Made by a program: the position numbers and the translations under genes
Notes under the pieces: generated by a model
Seen by the model: the letters and a program-made list of their open reading frames with translations, nothing else
What the model was told of the DNA's origin: nothing
Databases searched by the model: none
Source of the DNA: CAVSWN01 sp046728115
GTDB lineage: Bacteria > Acidobacteriota > Vicinamibacteria > Vicinamibacterales > CAVVIG01
NCBI GenBank assembly: GCA_046728115.1
Contig: JBKPDW010000233.1
Location: 1-5,896 of the forward strand
Reading direction: 5' to 3'
Length of the DNA: 5,896 bases
Shown here: positions 1 through 5,817 of the stretch, piece by piece
Numbering within the stretch: the first letter of the stretch is position 1
How the letters are laid out: each line of letters begins with the position of its first letter

Positions 1-936
1 GTCGGCGACGTCTATCAGACGCTGCAGGCGTTCCTCGGCGGCCTCTATGTGAACCAGTTCAACCGCTTCGGGAAGCAGTGGCGCGTGTTTGTGCAGGCGG
101 AAGGTGACGCGCGGCTTGCCGCGACCGACATCGGCCGCTTCTACGTCCGGAACGGCGACGGCACGATGGTGCCGCTGTCGACGTTCGTCACCACGCGCGA
201 CATCCGTGGACCCGAGTTCACGAACCGGTTCAACCTCTTCCGCGCCGCGCAGGTGATCGGCACCGCCGCGCCCGGCTACAGCTCCGGCCAGGCGATGGCC
301 GCGCTCGAGCAGGTCGCGAAAGAGACGCTGCCGAGCGAGATCGGTTACGACTGGAGTGACCTGTCGTACCAGGAGCGGAAACAGTCAGGAACCCTCGTTC
401 GGACGTTCGTGCTGTCGTTCGTGTTCGTCTTCCTGATTCTCGCGGCGTTGTACGAAAGCTGGTCGCTGCCGTTCTCGGTGCTCCTGTCAGTGCCGATCGC
501 CGTCTTCGGCGCGTTCGTCGGACTGTATCTGCGGCGCTACGACCTCGATGTGTACGCACAGATCGGGCTCATTATGCTGATCGGCCTGTCGGCGAAGAAC
601 GCGATCCTGATCGTCGAGTTCGCGAAAGAGGAATTTGAGAACGGGCGGCCGCTTGTGGAGGCGGCACTCGAAGGCGCACGATTGCGGTTAAGACCGATTT
701 TGATGACGTCGTTCGCGTTTATCCTCGGCTGCGTCCCGCTGTGGGTGGCGACCGGATCCGGGGCCGCGTCACGGCGGATCCTCGGCACCGCCGCGATCAG
801 CGGCATGCTGGCAGCGACCACCATCGCGATCTTCGTCATCCCGGTGTTGTTCGTCATCGTCGAACGGATCGCCTCGCGTCGGGCTGACCGGTCGGCGGCT
901 GCGATGCAGCCGAAGCCGACGGAAGAAGGCGCATGA
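1..936 (+). CDS. RND efflux permease (AcrB/HAE1 type), C-terminal part
   Basis: This is the inner-membrane, proton-driven pump of a tripartite multidrug exporter. The frame is open to the left edge: the codons before the GTG at 49 read VGDVYQTLQAFLGGLY, a continuation of the conserved porter domain, so that GTG is not the true start. About 311 residues are visible of a family length near 1,050. They cover the end of the second porter/docking region (APGYSSGQAM, near fragment residues 90-99) and then five hydrophobic segments that fit TM8 to TM12. The TM10 motif GLSAKNAILIVEF (about residues 195-207) is characteristic of HAE1 pumps. LRPILMTSFAFILG and the SRRILGTAAISGML stretch follow, as expected. 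The proton-relay Asp pair of TM4 lies outside the window. The stop overlaps the start of the outer-membrane channel gene, so the two are one operon. The substrate cannot be deduced. Confidence 0.95.
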   Translation, partial: VGDVYQTLQAFLGGLYVNQFNRFGKQWRVFVQAEGDARLAATDIGRFYVRNGDGTMVPLSTFVTTRDIRGPEFTNRFNLFRAAQVIGTAAPGYSSGQAMAALEQVAKETLPSEIGYDWSDLSYQERKQSGTLVRTFVLSFVFVFLILAALYESWSLPFSVLLSVPIAVFGAFVGLYLRRYDLDVYAQIGLIMLIGLSAKNAILIVEFAKEEFENGRPLVEAALEGARLRLRPILMTSFAFILGCVPLWVATGSGAASRRILGTAAISGMLAATTIAIFVIPVLFVIVERIASRRADRSAAAMQPKPTEEGA

Positions 937-2333
937 TGCGCCGTGCAGCGTTCGCGTTGGCGCTGGCGGCGTCGGCGTGCACCGTCGGGCCTAACTACAA
1001 ACGGCCGGTCGCGCACCTGTCGGAGGCGTATCGTGGCGCCGCACCGACCGGCGCACTTGCCGCCGACCAGCCGTCACTCGCCGATCAGAAGTGGTGGGAG
1101 GTGTTTCAGGATGAACAGCTTCAGGGGCTGATTCGGACAGCGCTGCGCCAGAACTTCGACGTGCGCATCGCCGCCGCGCGGGTCGCAGAGGCGCGAGCAC
1201 AGTTGGGGATCACACGCGCCGATCAGTTTCCACAAGTGGACGGGTCGGCCCTCGCCGACCGCAAGCGCGTTTCCGCCTCGCCGGTGCCGCTTCCCTCGCA
1301 AGCGTTCGAGCGCAATGTGTTCCAGGTTGGAGCGTCCACGAGCTGGGAGGTGGACTTCTGGGGAAGGTTCCGCCGCGCAACCGAAGCCTCGCGGGCTACG
1401 CTCGCGGCGACGGAGTGGGGGCGACGTGCGATCGTGACGAGCCTGGTTGCACAGGTCGCCGAAGCGTATTTCGCATTGCGCGCAATCGATCTCAACTTGG
1501 ACATTTCCAGGCAGACACTTGCCTCGCGACGGGAGTCGCTGCGCCTGACGCAGGTCCGTGCTGCGGGCGGCGCCGCGTCGGAGCTCGACGTGCGCCAGGC
1601 CGAACAGCTGGTGTTCGGCGCCTCGGCGACAATCGTCGATCTGGAGCGCCAGGCGCAGCAGCAGGAGAACCTGATTAGCATTCTGCAAGGCAACGATCCC
1701 GGTGCGGTTCCGCGTGGCCGAACGCTCACAGATCAACCGCTGATTCCCCAGGTGCCGACTGGGCTCCCGTCGGCGCTGCTGGAGCGCAGACCGGATATCG
1801 TCGAAGCGGAACAGACGCTCGTGGCGGCCAACGCCAATATCGGTGTCGCGCGTGCGAATTTCTTTCCGGAAGTTTCGCTGACTGGGTCCGGTGGCTTTCA
1901 AAGCGCATCGCTATCGTCGCTCTTGACAGGGCCAGCGGCGTTCTTCACGGTCGGCGCTACGCTGCTCCAACCGGTGTTCACGGCCGGTCGCACGCGTTCG
2001 CAGGTGGAGCTGGCCGAGGTACGGCGCGACGTAGCGCTGCTCGCGTATCAAGAGACCATCCGGCAGTCGCTGCGTGATGTGTCCGACGCGCTCATCGCGT
2101 ATCGGCAGGACCGCGAGTTCCGTGAACAGCAGCAGCTGCTGGCGCGCTCGGCCGCAGAAGCGCTGCGGCTGACGACCGTCAGGTACCAGGGCGGCGCCTC
2201 GAGTTACCTCGAAGTGCTCGACGCCGACACGCGGCTCTTCATTGCGCAGCTCGGGCTCGCCCAAGCGCAGTTGAACGAACTACGCGCGCTGGTGCAGATC
2301 TACCGCGCGCTCGGCGGCGGCTGGGAGCAATGA
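933..2333 (+). CDS. Outer-membrane efflux channel lipoprotein (OprM/NodT family)
   Basis: This is the TolC-like outer-membrane exit duct for the RND pump encoded just upstream; OprM-type channels work as trimers. It is 466 residues, the usual length. The N-terminus is a short lipoprotein signal: two Arg, a hydrophobic run, then a lipobox (Ala13-Ser-Ala-Cys16) followed by TVGPNYKRP, the family's standard mature start. Visible family landmarks are WW at 54-55, WEVDFWGR (138-145), GAASELDVRQAEQ (213-225), LERRPDIVEAEQ (283-294), NFFPEVSLTG (309-318) and the internal-repeat counterpart SSYLEVLDADTRL (423-435). These mark the two OEP repeats. Two tandem ATGs (933 and 936) are possible starts. The first overlaps the permease stop by four bases and has GGAAG seven bases upstream. 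Both keep the signal peptide, and both imply translational coupling. The C-terminus ends normally in GGGWEQ. Confidence 0.95.
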   Translation: MMRRAAFALALAASACTVGPNYKRPVAHLSEAYRGAAPTGALAADQPSLADQKWWEVFQDEQLQGLIRTALRQNFDVRIAAARVAEARAQLGITRADQFPQVDGSALADRKRVSASPVPLPSQAFERNVFQVGASTSWEVDFWGRFRRATEASRATLAATEWGRRAIVTSLVAQVAEAYFALRAIDLNLDISRQTLASRRESLRLTQVRAAGGAASELDVRQAEQLVFGASATIVDLERQAQQQENLISILQGNDPGAVPRGRTLTDQPLIPQVPTGLPSALLERRPDIVEAEQTLVAANANIGVARANFFPEVSLTGSGGFQSASLSSLLTGPAAFFTVGATLLQPVFTAGRTRSQVELAEVRRDVALLAYQETIRQSLRDVSDALIAYRQDREFREQQQLLARSAAEALRLTTVRYQGGASSYLEVLDADTRLFIAQLGLAQAQLNELRALVQIYRALGGGWEQ

Positions 2334-2360
2334 AGCCGACATGGTAGAGCGACACTTCAG

Positions 2361-2786
2361 TTACGGAGCGGAGCGCAGTACTCCCAATTGTGCGAGGACG
2401 ATCGTGCCCGAGGGATAGCAGTTGAAGGACTGGATCTTGCCGTTCTCGAGGCGAAAGACGTCGCAGCACGGCGCATCCATACGCTTACCAGTCGGTGGTA
2501 TGGTCCCAGACGGCAACGCCAACGGCCCCTTGTGGGTTCCCTGAAGAGCGAGTTCGACGATGACCGTGTCTCCGTCCTCATAGAACCGGTACAGCTCCCG
2601 ATGCATGTCGGGAAACGCTGTCGCGTAGATCTCGACTGTGCGGCCGATGTCCCGGCCGCGATAGGTGACCCCGATCGATTCATCCGTGAAGGTGCCGCTT
2701 GCGGTGAAGCAGCCGACAAACCCGGCAACGTACGTGTCTTCGGCCACTTTGTACGCTTTCCGAATCGCCGCCTCATTTGCGGTCAT
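2361..2786 (-). CDS. SnoaL-like / NTF2-fold protein (ester cyclase-like)
   Basis: This is a 141-residue protein of the SnoaL-like polyketide cyclase branch of the NTF2 fold: small cone-shaped alpha+beta barrels acting as cyclases, isomerases, or with unknown role. The family pattern is clear: an N-terminal helical part, TYRGRDIG (residues about 40-47), YATAFPDMHRELYRFYEDGD, ELALQGTHKGPLALPSG, PPTGKRMDAPCCDVFRLENGKI, and a final AQLGVL. The substrate cannot be inferred. Where many relatives have an aromatic-plus-Asp motif before the terminal QLG, this one reads CYPSGTIVLAQLG, so a catalytic role of the usual kind is uncertain. The start is supported by a strong AAGGAG-type site on the minus strand. 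It is convergent with the efflux operon (27-base gap) and divergent from the hydrolase/reductase cluster, with which it may share the upstream control region. Confidence 0.88.
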   Translation of the reverse strand: MTANEAAIRKAYKVAEDTYVAGFVGCFTASGTFTDESIGVTYRGRDIGRTVEIYATAFPDMHRELYRFYEDGDTVIVELALQGTHKGPLALPSGTIPPTGKRMDAPCCDVFRLENGKIQSFNCYPSGTIVLAQLGVLRSAP

Positions 2787-2794
2787 GTGAACGT

Positions 2795-2804
2795 CTCTCC
2801 TTTT
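2795..2804 (-). promoter_or_regulatory. Ribosome binding site of the SnoaL-like gene
   Basis: On the minus strand this reads AAAAGGAGAG. Its AGGAG core ends ten bases before the ATG whose complement lies at 2784-2786. It supports that start over any other in the frame. Confidence 0.75.
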
Positions 2805-3040
2805 CGCTGGACAGCTTCCCTACGAATGTTGGTTAGCGAGGCCTTAGTAAAAGGAGTGCACGGCCGTTGCCATCCTGCGAGCGATGACGAGCGACGCGTG
2901 CAGTCGCCTGGTGAGCGACACGCGTGAGCGCGGGCTAAGGCCTTTGCCGTGTGGCGCGTGCCGCTCGTGCCTTCGGTGGCACTGGGCGTCGTCGAGCGGG
3001 GACCGACGACATTCGAGTGACGAGCGATTCCGTGTCCAGC

Positions 3041-3065
3041 ATTTCGCCACTGGCGAAATTTCGCC
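3041..3065. promoter_or_regulatory. Overlapping perfect palindromes, candidate operator
   Basis: Bases 3041-3059 read ATTTCGCCACTGGCGAAAT, nine-base arms around one central base. Bases 3052-3065 read GGCGAAATTTCGCC, a perfect 14-base palindrome sharing the middle half-site. The result is three half-sites (TTTCGCC, GGCGAAA, TTTCGCC) at regular short spacing, with a looser fourth (AATCGCC) at 3069-3075. The site is 129 bases before the hydrolase start and about 255 bases from the SnoaL-like start. This arrangement fits cooperative binding of a dimeric repressor or activator. The regulator is not encoded in the window. An RNA hairpin is possible (8-base stem, 3-base loop), but no U tract follows. 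Confidence 0.5.
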
Positions 3066-3178
3066 GCCAATCGCCGGCGTGAAGACCCGCAGATTCAACG
3101 CCTTGCGGGGGGACCGGAAATTGCCTCGATCGTCCGCCGTGAGGCCCTCTGAAAAGCTGCGGGCCCACTGACCCATCC

Positions 3179-3186
3179 AGGAAGGA
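3179..3186 (+). promoter_or_regulatory. Ribosome binding site of the cysteine hydrolase gene
   Basis: Two tandem AGGA units sit eight bases before the ATG at 3195. An out-of-frame ATG at 3188 is only one base away from the site, so 3195 is the real start. Confidence 0.75.
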
Positions 3187-3194
3187 CATGGACA

Positions 3195-3545
3195 ATGCCG
3201 ACATCCACGAAAGTTGGTCTCGACGCGCTTCTGACGCCGGAGAACTGCGTCGTTCTCCTGATCGATCACCAGCCATCGCAACTCGCCAACGTCAACAGTC
3301 ACGACCCCACGATGGTCATCAACAACGTCACGGCACTGGCCAAGGTGGCGAAGACGTTCGACGTCCCGAAAATTCTGACGACGATCGGCGCGGCCCGCGG
3401 CGGCGAGATCTTCAAGCAGGTCCAGGCGGTCTTTCCTGATCAGAAGCCCATCGACCGCAGCTCCATCAACTCCTGGGAGGACCACCGCGTCGTCGAAGCC
3501 GTAAAGAAGACCGGCCGCAAGAAGCTCGTTATCGCGGCGCTCTGA
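3195..3545 (+). CDS. N-terminal fragment of the YcaC-like hydrolase
   Basis: This is what ordinary translation makes from the good ribosome binding site: 116 residues ending in KKLVIAAL. It keeps the catalytic Asp24 of the LLIDHQ strand but stops just before the strand-loop that bears the nucleophilic Cys. On its own it should be inactive and probably unstable. It is listed because it is the only part with a normal translation start. Confidence 0.5.
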   Translation: MPTSTKVGLDALLTPENCVVLLIDHQPSQLANVNSHDPTMVINNVTALAKVAKTFDVPKILTTIGAARGGEIFKQVQAVFPDQKPIDRSSINSWEDHRVVEAVKKTGRKKLVIAAL

Positions 3546-3551
3546 TCGGAG

Positions 3552-3839
3552 ATGTGTCTGGCGCAGCCCGCCATCCACGCCATGGGCGAGGGCTACGACG
3601 TGTACATCGTCACCGACGCGTCAGGCGGTGTCTCGCCGGAGGCGCATGACATGGCGATCCGCCGTCTGGTGGCCGCGGGCGCGCAACCGATCACGTGGCT
3701 CGGTATGGCCGGCGAACTGCAGCGCGACTGGGCGCGCACAGAAAGGCTTGGAGCAGTCGCTCAGATCCTGTTCGACCATGCCGGCGCTTCCGGCACCGTA
3801 CTGGCGTGGGAGTTGGCGAACGAAGCACAGCGCGCGTAG
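3552..3839 (+). CDS. C-terminal fragment of the YcaC-like hydrolase
   Basis: This stretch is in the same frame as the N-terminal fragment. The ATG at 3552 is six bases after the TGA and is the Met of the family motif SEMCLA, not an evolved start. The 95-residue piece carries the nucleophile as its second residue (Cys), plus VTDASGGVSPEAHDMA and the C-terminal GELQRDWAR segment. GGAG lies directly against the ATG, too close to be a good ribosome binding site. Termination-reinitiation could still yield some product. A functional two-piece enzyme is possible but unlikely. Confidence 0.4.
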   Translation: MCLAQPAIHAMGEGYDVYIVTDASGGVSPEAHDMAIRRLVAAGAQPITWLGMAGELQRDWARTERLGAVAQILFDHAGASGTVLAWELANEAQRA

Positions 3840-3876
3840 TCATTGGCCTCACGCCGCGATTCGATGAGGTTTCAGT

Positions 3877-4737
3877 ATGGCGAACGATCGAACGATTCTC
3901 GTCACCGGAGTGACAGGCCATCAGGGCGGCGCGGTCGCGAGGGCCCTGCAGAGCAGCGGGTTCCATCTGCGCGGCCTGACGCGCAAGCCCGATAGCAAGG
4001 AGGCGGCGACGCTGGCGCGCAATGGCGTCGACGTCGTCGAGGGCGATCTCGATGACGAGGCGACTCTGCGCCGAGCATTGGCCGGCGCGTGGGGCGTCTT
4101 CGGCGTGCAGAACACGTGGGAGGCCGGTGTCGACCGGGAAGAAGCGCAAGGCAAACGTTTGGCGACGCTGGCGCGCGAGGTCGGTGTGGAACACTACGTT
4201 TACACATCCGTTGGATCGGCGCACAAGCAGACAGGCGTCCCGCACTTCGACAACAAGTGGCGCATCGAGGAAACCGTGCGTGGCCTCAGCTTCCCGTCGC
4301 ACGTCATCCTGCGTCCTGTGTTCTTCATGGAGAACCTTCTGGCGCCCTACAGTCTTCAGGGCGACACCCTGTCCTCGGCGCTCGGGCCGGGTACGAAGCT
4401 GCAGATGATTGCGGTGGACGACATCGGCTGGTTCGGCGCCCGCGCATTCACCGACGCCGCGGCCTTGAACCGTCGCGAGATCGATATCGCCGGTGACCTA
4501 CGAACGATGCCGGAGGCGGCGGAGATCCTGACGGAGGCGCTCGGTCGGCCGATTAGGTTCGCGCAGACGCCGATCGAACAGGTCCGGCAGTACAGCGAGG
4601 ATACGGCGTTGATGCTGGAATGGTTCGAGCGCGTCGGCTATAGCGCCGACATCGCTGGCCTGGAGCGCGAGTTCGGCCGCGCGCTCACGAAGCTACCCGA
4701 CTGGGCGCGCCACCACGCGCGAGGAAATGGGCGCTGA
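3877..4737 (+). CDS. NmrA-like NAD(P)-binding protein (atypical SDR)
   Basis: This 286-residue protein belongs to the NmrA/HSCARG-like group of atypical short-chain dehydrogenases: cytosolic Rossmann proteins that act as redox sensors or NADPH-dependent reductases. The dinucleotide motif GVTGHQG is at 11-17, near the N-terminus as expected. LRGLTRKP at 31-38 puts Arg36 after the second strand, which favours NADP(H). DVVEGDLDD (52-60), YVYTSVGSAHK (107-117), GVPHFDNKWRIEE (120-132) and VILRPVFFMENLL (143-155) follow the family order. The usual SDR Tyr-x3-Lys pair is His123-x3-Lys127 here, as in many NmrA-like proteins, so catalysis is doubtful. Start: ATG with TGAGG seven bases upstream. It lies 37 bases after the hydrolase and 32 before the MDR gene, probably in one transcript. 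No lesion is seen. Confidence 0.9.
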   Translation: MANDRTILVTGVTGHQGGAVARALQSSGFHLRGLTRKPDSKEAATLARNGVDVVEGDLDDEATLRRALAGAWGVFGVQNTWEAGVDREEAQGKRLATLAREVGVEHYVYTSVGSAHKQTGVPHFDNKWRIEETVRGLSFPSHVILRPVFFMENLLAPYSLQGDTLSSALGPGTKLQMIAVDDIGWFGARAFTDAAALNRREIDIAGDLRTMPEAAEILTEALGRPIRFAQTPIEQVRQYSEDTALMLEWFERVGYSADIAGLEREFGRALTKLPDWARHHARGNGR

Positions 4738-4757
4738 AAGCGAGAGAACCACACTCG

Positions 4758-4766
4758 AGGAGAGGG
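4758..4766 (+). promoter_or_regulatory. Ribosome binding site of the MDR oxidoreductase gene
   Basis: AGGAGAGGG lies upstream of the ATG at 4770, with the AGGAG core seven bases away. It is a strong site and fixes the start. Confidence 0.75.
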
Positions 4767-4769
4767 CGC

Positions 4770-5708
4770 ATGAACGCTGTCAGATTGTTGGAATACGGTG
4801 GGCAGTTGGTGTTCAGCGATGTGCCGACGCCGATGATCGCAACTGACGAGATCTTGGTGAAGGTCAAGAGTACCGCCGTCAATCATCTGGATCTTGTGAA
4901 GGCCTCCGGAACGGCGAAACAGATATTGCCGATCGATTTGCCGTGGATACCTGGTCATGAGTTTTCAGGAGTTGTCGAACAGATTGGCAGTGACGTAACG
5001 GATTGTGCGCCAGGTGATGCCGTGTTCGGGACCAGCGAAATGGGCGCGTACGCAGAGTATCTGGCGGTCAAGCTGGCGACCATCGCAAGAAAACCATCCA
5101 ATCTTTCCTTTGAGGAGGCGGCATCAGTGCCTGTGGCCTCCCAAACTGCGTGGCAGGGACTCTTCACCCACGGTCGCCTGGAAAAGGGACAAACGATCCT
5201 GATCCATGGTGGTGCCGGCGCTGTAGGCGGCTATGCTGTGCAATTCGCATCGCATGCCGGTGCCACCGTCATTGCAACGGCAAGCGGCGACGATGCGGCG
5301 TACCTCAACTCCATCGGAGCCAGCCGGGTTATCGATTATCGAGAGGCGCAGTTCGAGAAGGCTCTGCAAGAGAAGGTCGATGTGGTTTTCGATTTGATCG
5401 GTGGCGACACACAGAAGCGGTCGTTCCTGGTCTTGAAGGAGGGCGGCCATCTCGTCTCCGCCACCCAGCCCGTATCGGCGGAAGTGGCCGCGAGCCACCA
5501 CGTGTCGGGCGAGATGATGCGGCTCGCGCCGTCAGGCGACGTCCTCGGCAGAATCGCGCGACTGCTGGAAGAGGGTACGATTCGACCAGACGTCGCGACC
5601 GTGTATGCACTCGAGGATGCGGCACAGGCCTGGAAAGACATCACCGGGAACCTGCCACGGGTTCATGGAACGTCGCCCAGCGGGCTGGGATCGGTCAGAC
5701 GCACGTAA
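4770..5708 (+). CDS. Zinc-free MDR oxidoreductase (quinone oxidoreductase-like), C-terminus cut short
   Basis: This is an NADPH-dependent medium-chain reductase of the quinone oxidoreductase type, cytosolic, with an electrophilic ketone, enone or quinone as likely substrate. The GroES-like domain spans about residues 1-120: STAVNHLDLVKASG (34-47), PGHEFSGVV (61-69) and PGDAVFG (81-87). The Rossmann domain has HGGAGAVGG (146-154) and VDVVFDLIGG (203-212). The cysteine cluster of zinc-containing alcohol dehydrogenases is missing. The gene stops at a TAA (5706-5708) after 312 residues, in a Gly/Ser/Pro-rich stretch following LEDAAQAWKD. The same frame then reads HGKIVLHVV and TAG, the last beta-strand typical of the family, so the original product was probably 322 residues. 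Losing that strand may destabilise the catalytic domain. Sampled blocks in the 5' half are lower in GC (about 47-58%) than the NmrA gene. Confidence 0.88.
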   Translation: MNAVRLLEYGGQLVFSDVPTPMIATDEILVKVKSTAVNHLDLVKASGTAKQILPIDLPWIPGHEFSGVVEQIGSDVTDCAPGDAVFGTSEMGAYAEYLAVKLATIARKPSNLSFEEAASVPVASQTAWQGLFTHGRLEKGQTILIHGGAGAVGGYAVQFASHAGATVIATASGDDAAYLNSIGASRVIDYREAQFEKALQEKVDVVFDLIGGDTQKRSFLVLKEGGHLVSATQPVSAEVAASHHVSGEMMRLAPSGDVLGRIARLLEEGTIRPDVATVYALEDAAQAWKDITGNLPRVHGTSPSGLGSVRRT

Positions 5709-5738
5709 CACGGCAAGATCGTGCTTCATGTGGTTTAG
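5706..5738 (+). other. In-frame C-terminal remnant of the MDR gene after the TAA
   Basis: Beginning with the TAA, the codons continue in frame as H-G-K-I-V-L-H-V-V and then TAG. HGKIVL followed by a short hydrophobic end is the standard close of quinone-oxidoreductase-like proteins. Nine meaningful residues in the correct frame and at the correct place show that the TAA is a recent substitution or an error, not the ancestral end. Confidence 0.75.
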
Positions 5739-5817
5739 ATATGTCCAACGAGTTCAGCGCATACGCGAGTAACGTCGCCTTCCCTCGCACTGCCGTGGCC
5801 TAAGAGAGACGAGTCCC

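Larger units (their letters stand above)
2787..3194. other. Divergent intergenic region, no credible gene
   Basis: This 408-base stretch separates the SnoaL-like gene (leftward) from the hydrolase cluster (rightward). Open frames through it give arginine- and serine-rich sequence with no recognisable motif, so I call no gene. It holds the two ribosome binding sites at its ends, the overlapping palindromes at 3041-3065, and a 9-base inverted repeat (AGGCCTTAG at 2839-2847, CTAAGGCCT at 2935-2943). I found no convincing sigma-70 promoter on either strand. There is no divergent regulator gene here, although similar redox clusters often have one. Confidence 0.7.
3195..3839 (+). pseudogene. YcaC-like cysteine hydrolase (isochorismatase fold), interrupted by in-frame TGA
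   Basis: Read through the TGA at 3543-3545, this is one continuous 214-position protein, matching the 208-residue YcaC-like members of the isochorismatase superfamily. These are cytosolic hydrolases with an Asp/Lys/Cys active site and poorly known substrates. The order of motifs is intact: CVVLLIDHQ with the catalytic Asp at 24, NNVTALAKVAKTFDVPKILTT, INSWED (91-96), KKLVIAAL (109-116), the stop as codon 117, SEMCLAQPA with the nucleophile Cys121, VTDASGGVSPEAHDMA, and GELQRDWAR near the C-terminus. Relatives commonly have a residue such as Trp where the TGA stands, and TGG to TGA is one base change. I could not place the catalytic Lys with confidence; Arg88 lies in the expected area. No frameshift or deletion is seen, so the lesion is a single substitution: a young pseudogene or a sequence error. 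It is the first gene of a + strand cluster. Confidence 0.85.

Noticed and set aside
1074..1901. 275-codon minus-strand open frame inside the channel gene
   Set aside because: It lies antisense to conserved OprM-type sequence, is Arg-rich, and shows no domain pattern.
2318..2338. Possible terminator hairpin at the end of the channel gene (CGGCT ... AGCCG)
   Set aside because: The stem is only five bases with an eleven-base loop and no T run follows.
2889..2926. Near-direct repeat GAGCGACGCGTG / GAGCGACACGCGTG
   Set aside because: Only two imperfect copies with low-complexity composition; not enough for a repeat element or CRISPR.
2388..2927. 179-codon plus-strand open frame
   Set aside because: It lies largely antisense to the SnoaL-like gene, whose protein sequence is clearly conserved.
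3086..3109. Hairpin CCCGCA ... TGCGGG upstream of the hydrolase
   Set aside because: Six-base stem with a twelve-base loop, within chance expectation in GC-rich DNA, and no terminator or riboswitch context.
2884..3171. 95-codon plus-strand open frame in the intergenic region
   Set aside because: No ribosome binding site of note and no family resemblance. It runs through the palindromes.
3543..3545. TGA read as selenocysteine or as Trp in an alternative code
   Set aside because: The active-site Cys is still present four codons later, so Sec would not replace it. I recognised no SECIS-like hairpin just downstream. TGA is a normal stop at 936, 2333 and 4737, so a code with TGA as Trp is ruled out.
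2844..3578. 244-codon minus-strand open frame across the intergenic region and the hydrolase gene
   Set aside because: It is mostly antisense to the clearly homologous hydrolase, has no recognisable motif, and its composition is typical of a shadow frame in high-GC DNA.
5741..5803. 20-residue open frame between the MDR gene and the binding-protein gene
   Set aside because: No clear ribosome binding site, no hydrophobic or recognisable pattern. It is too short to support.
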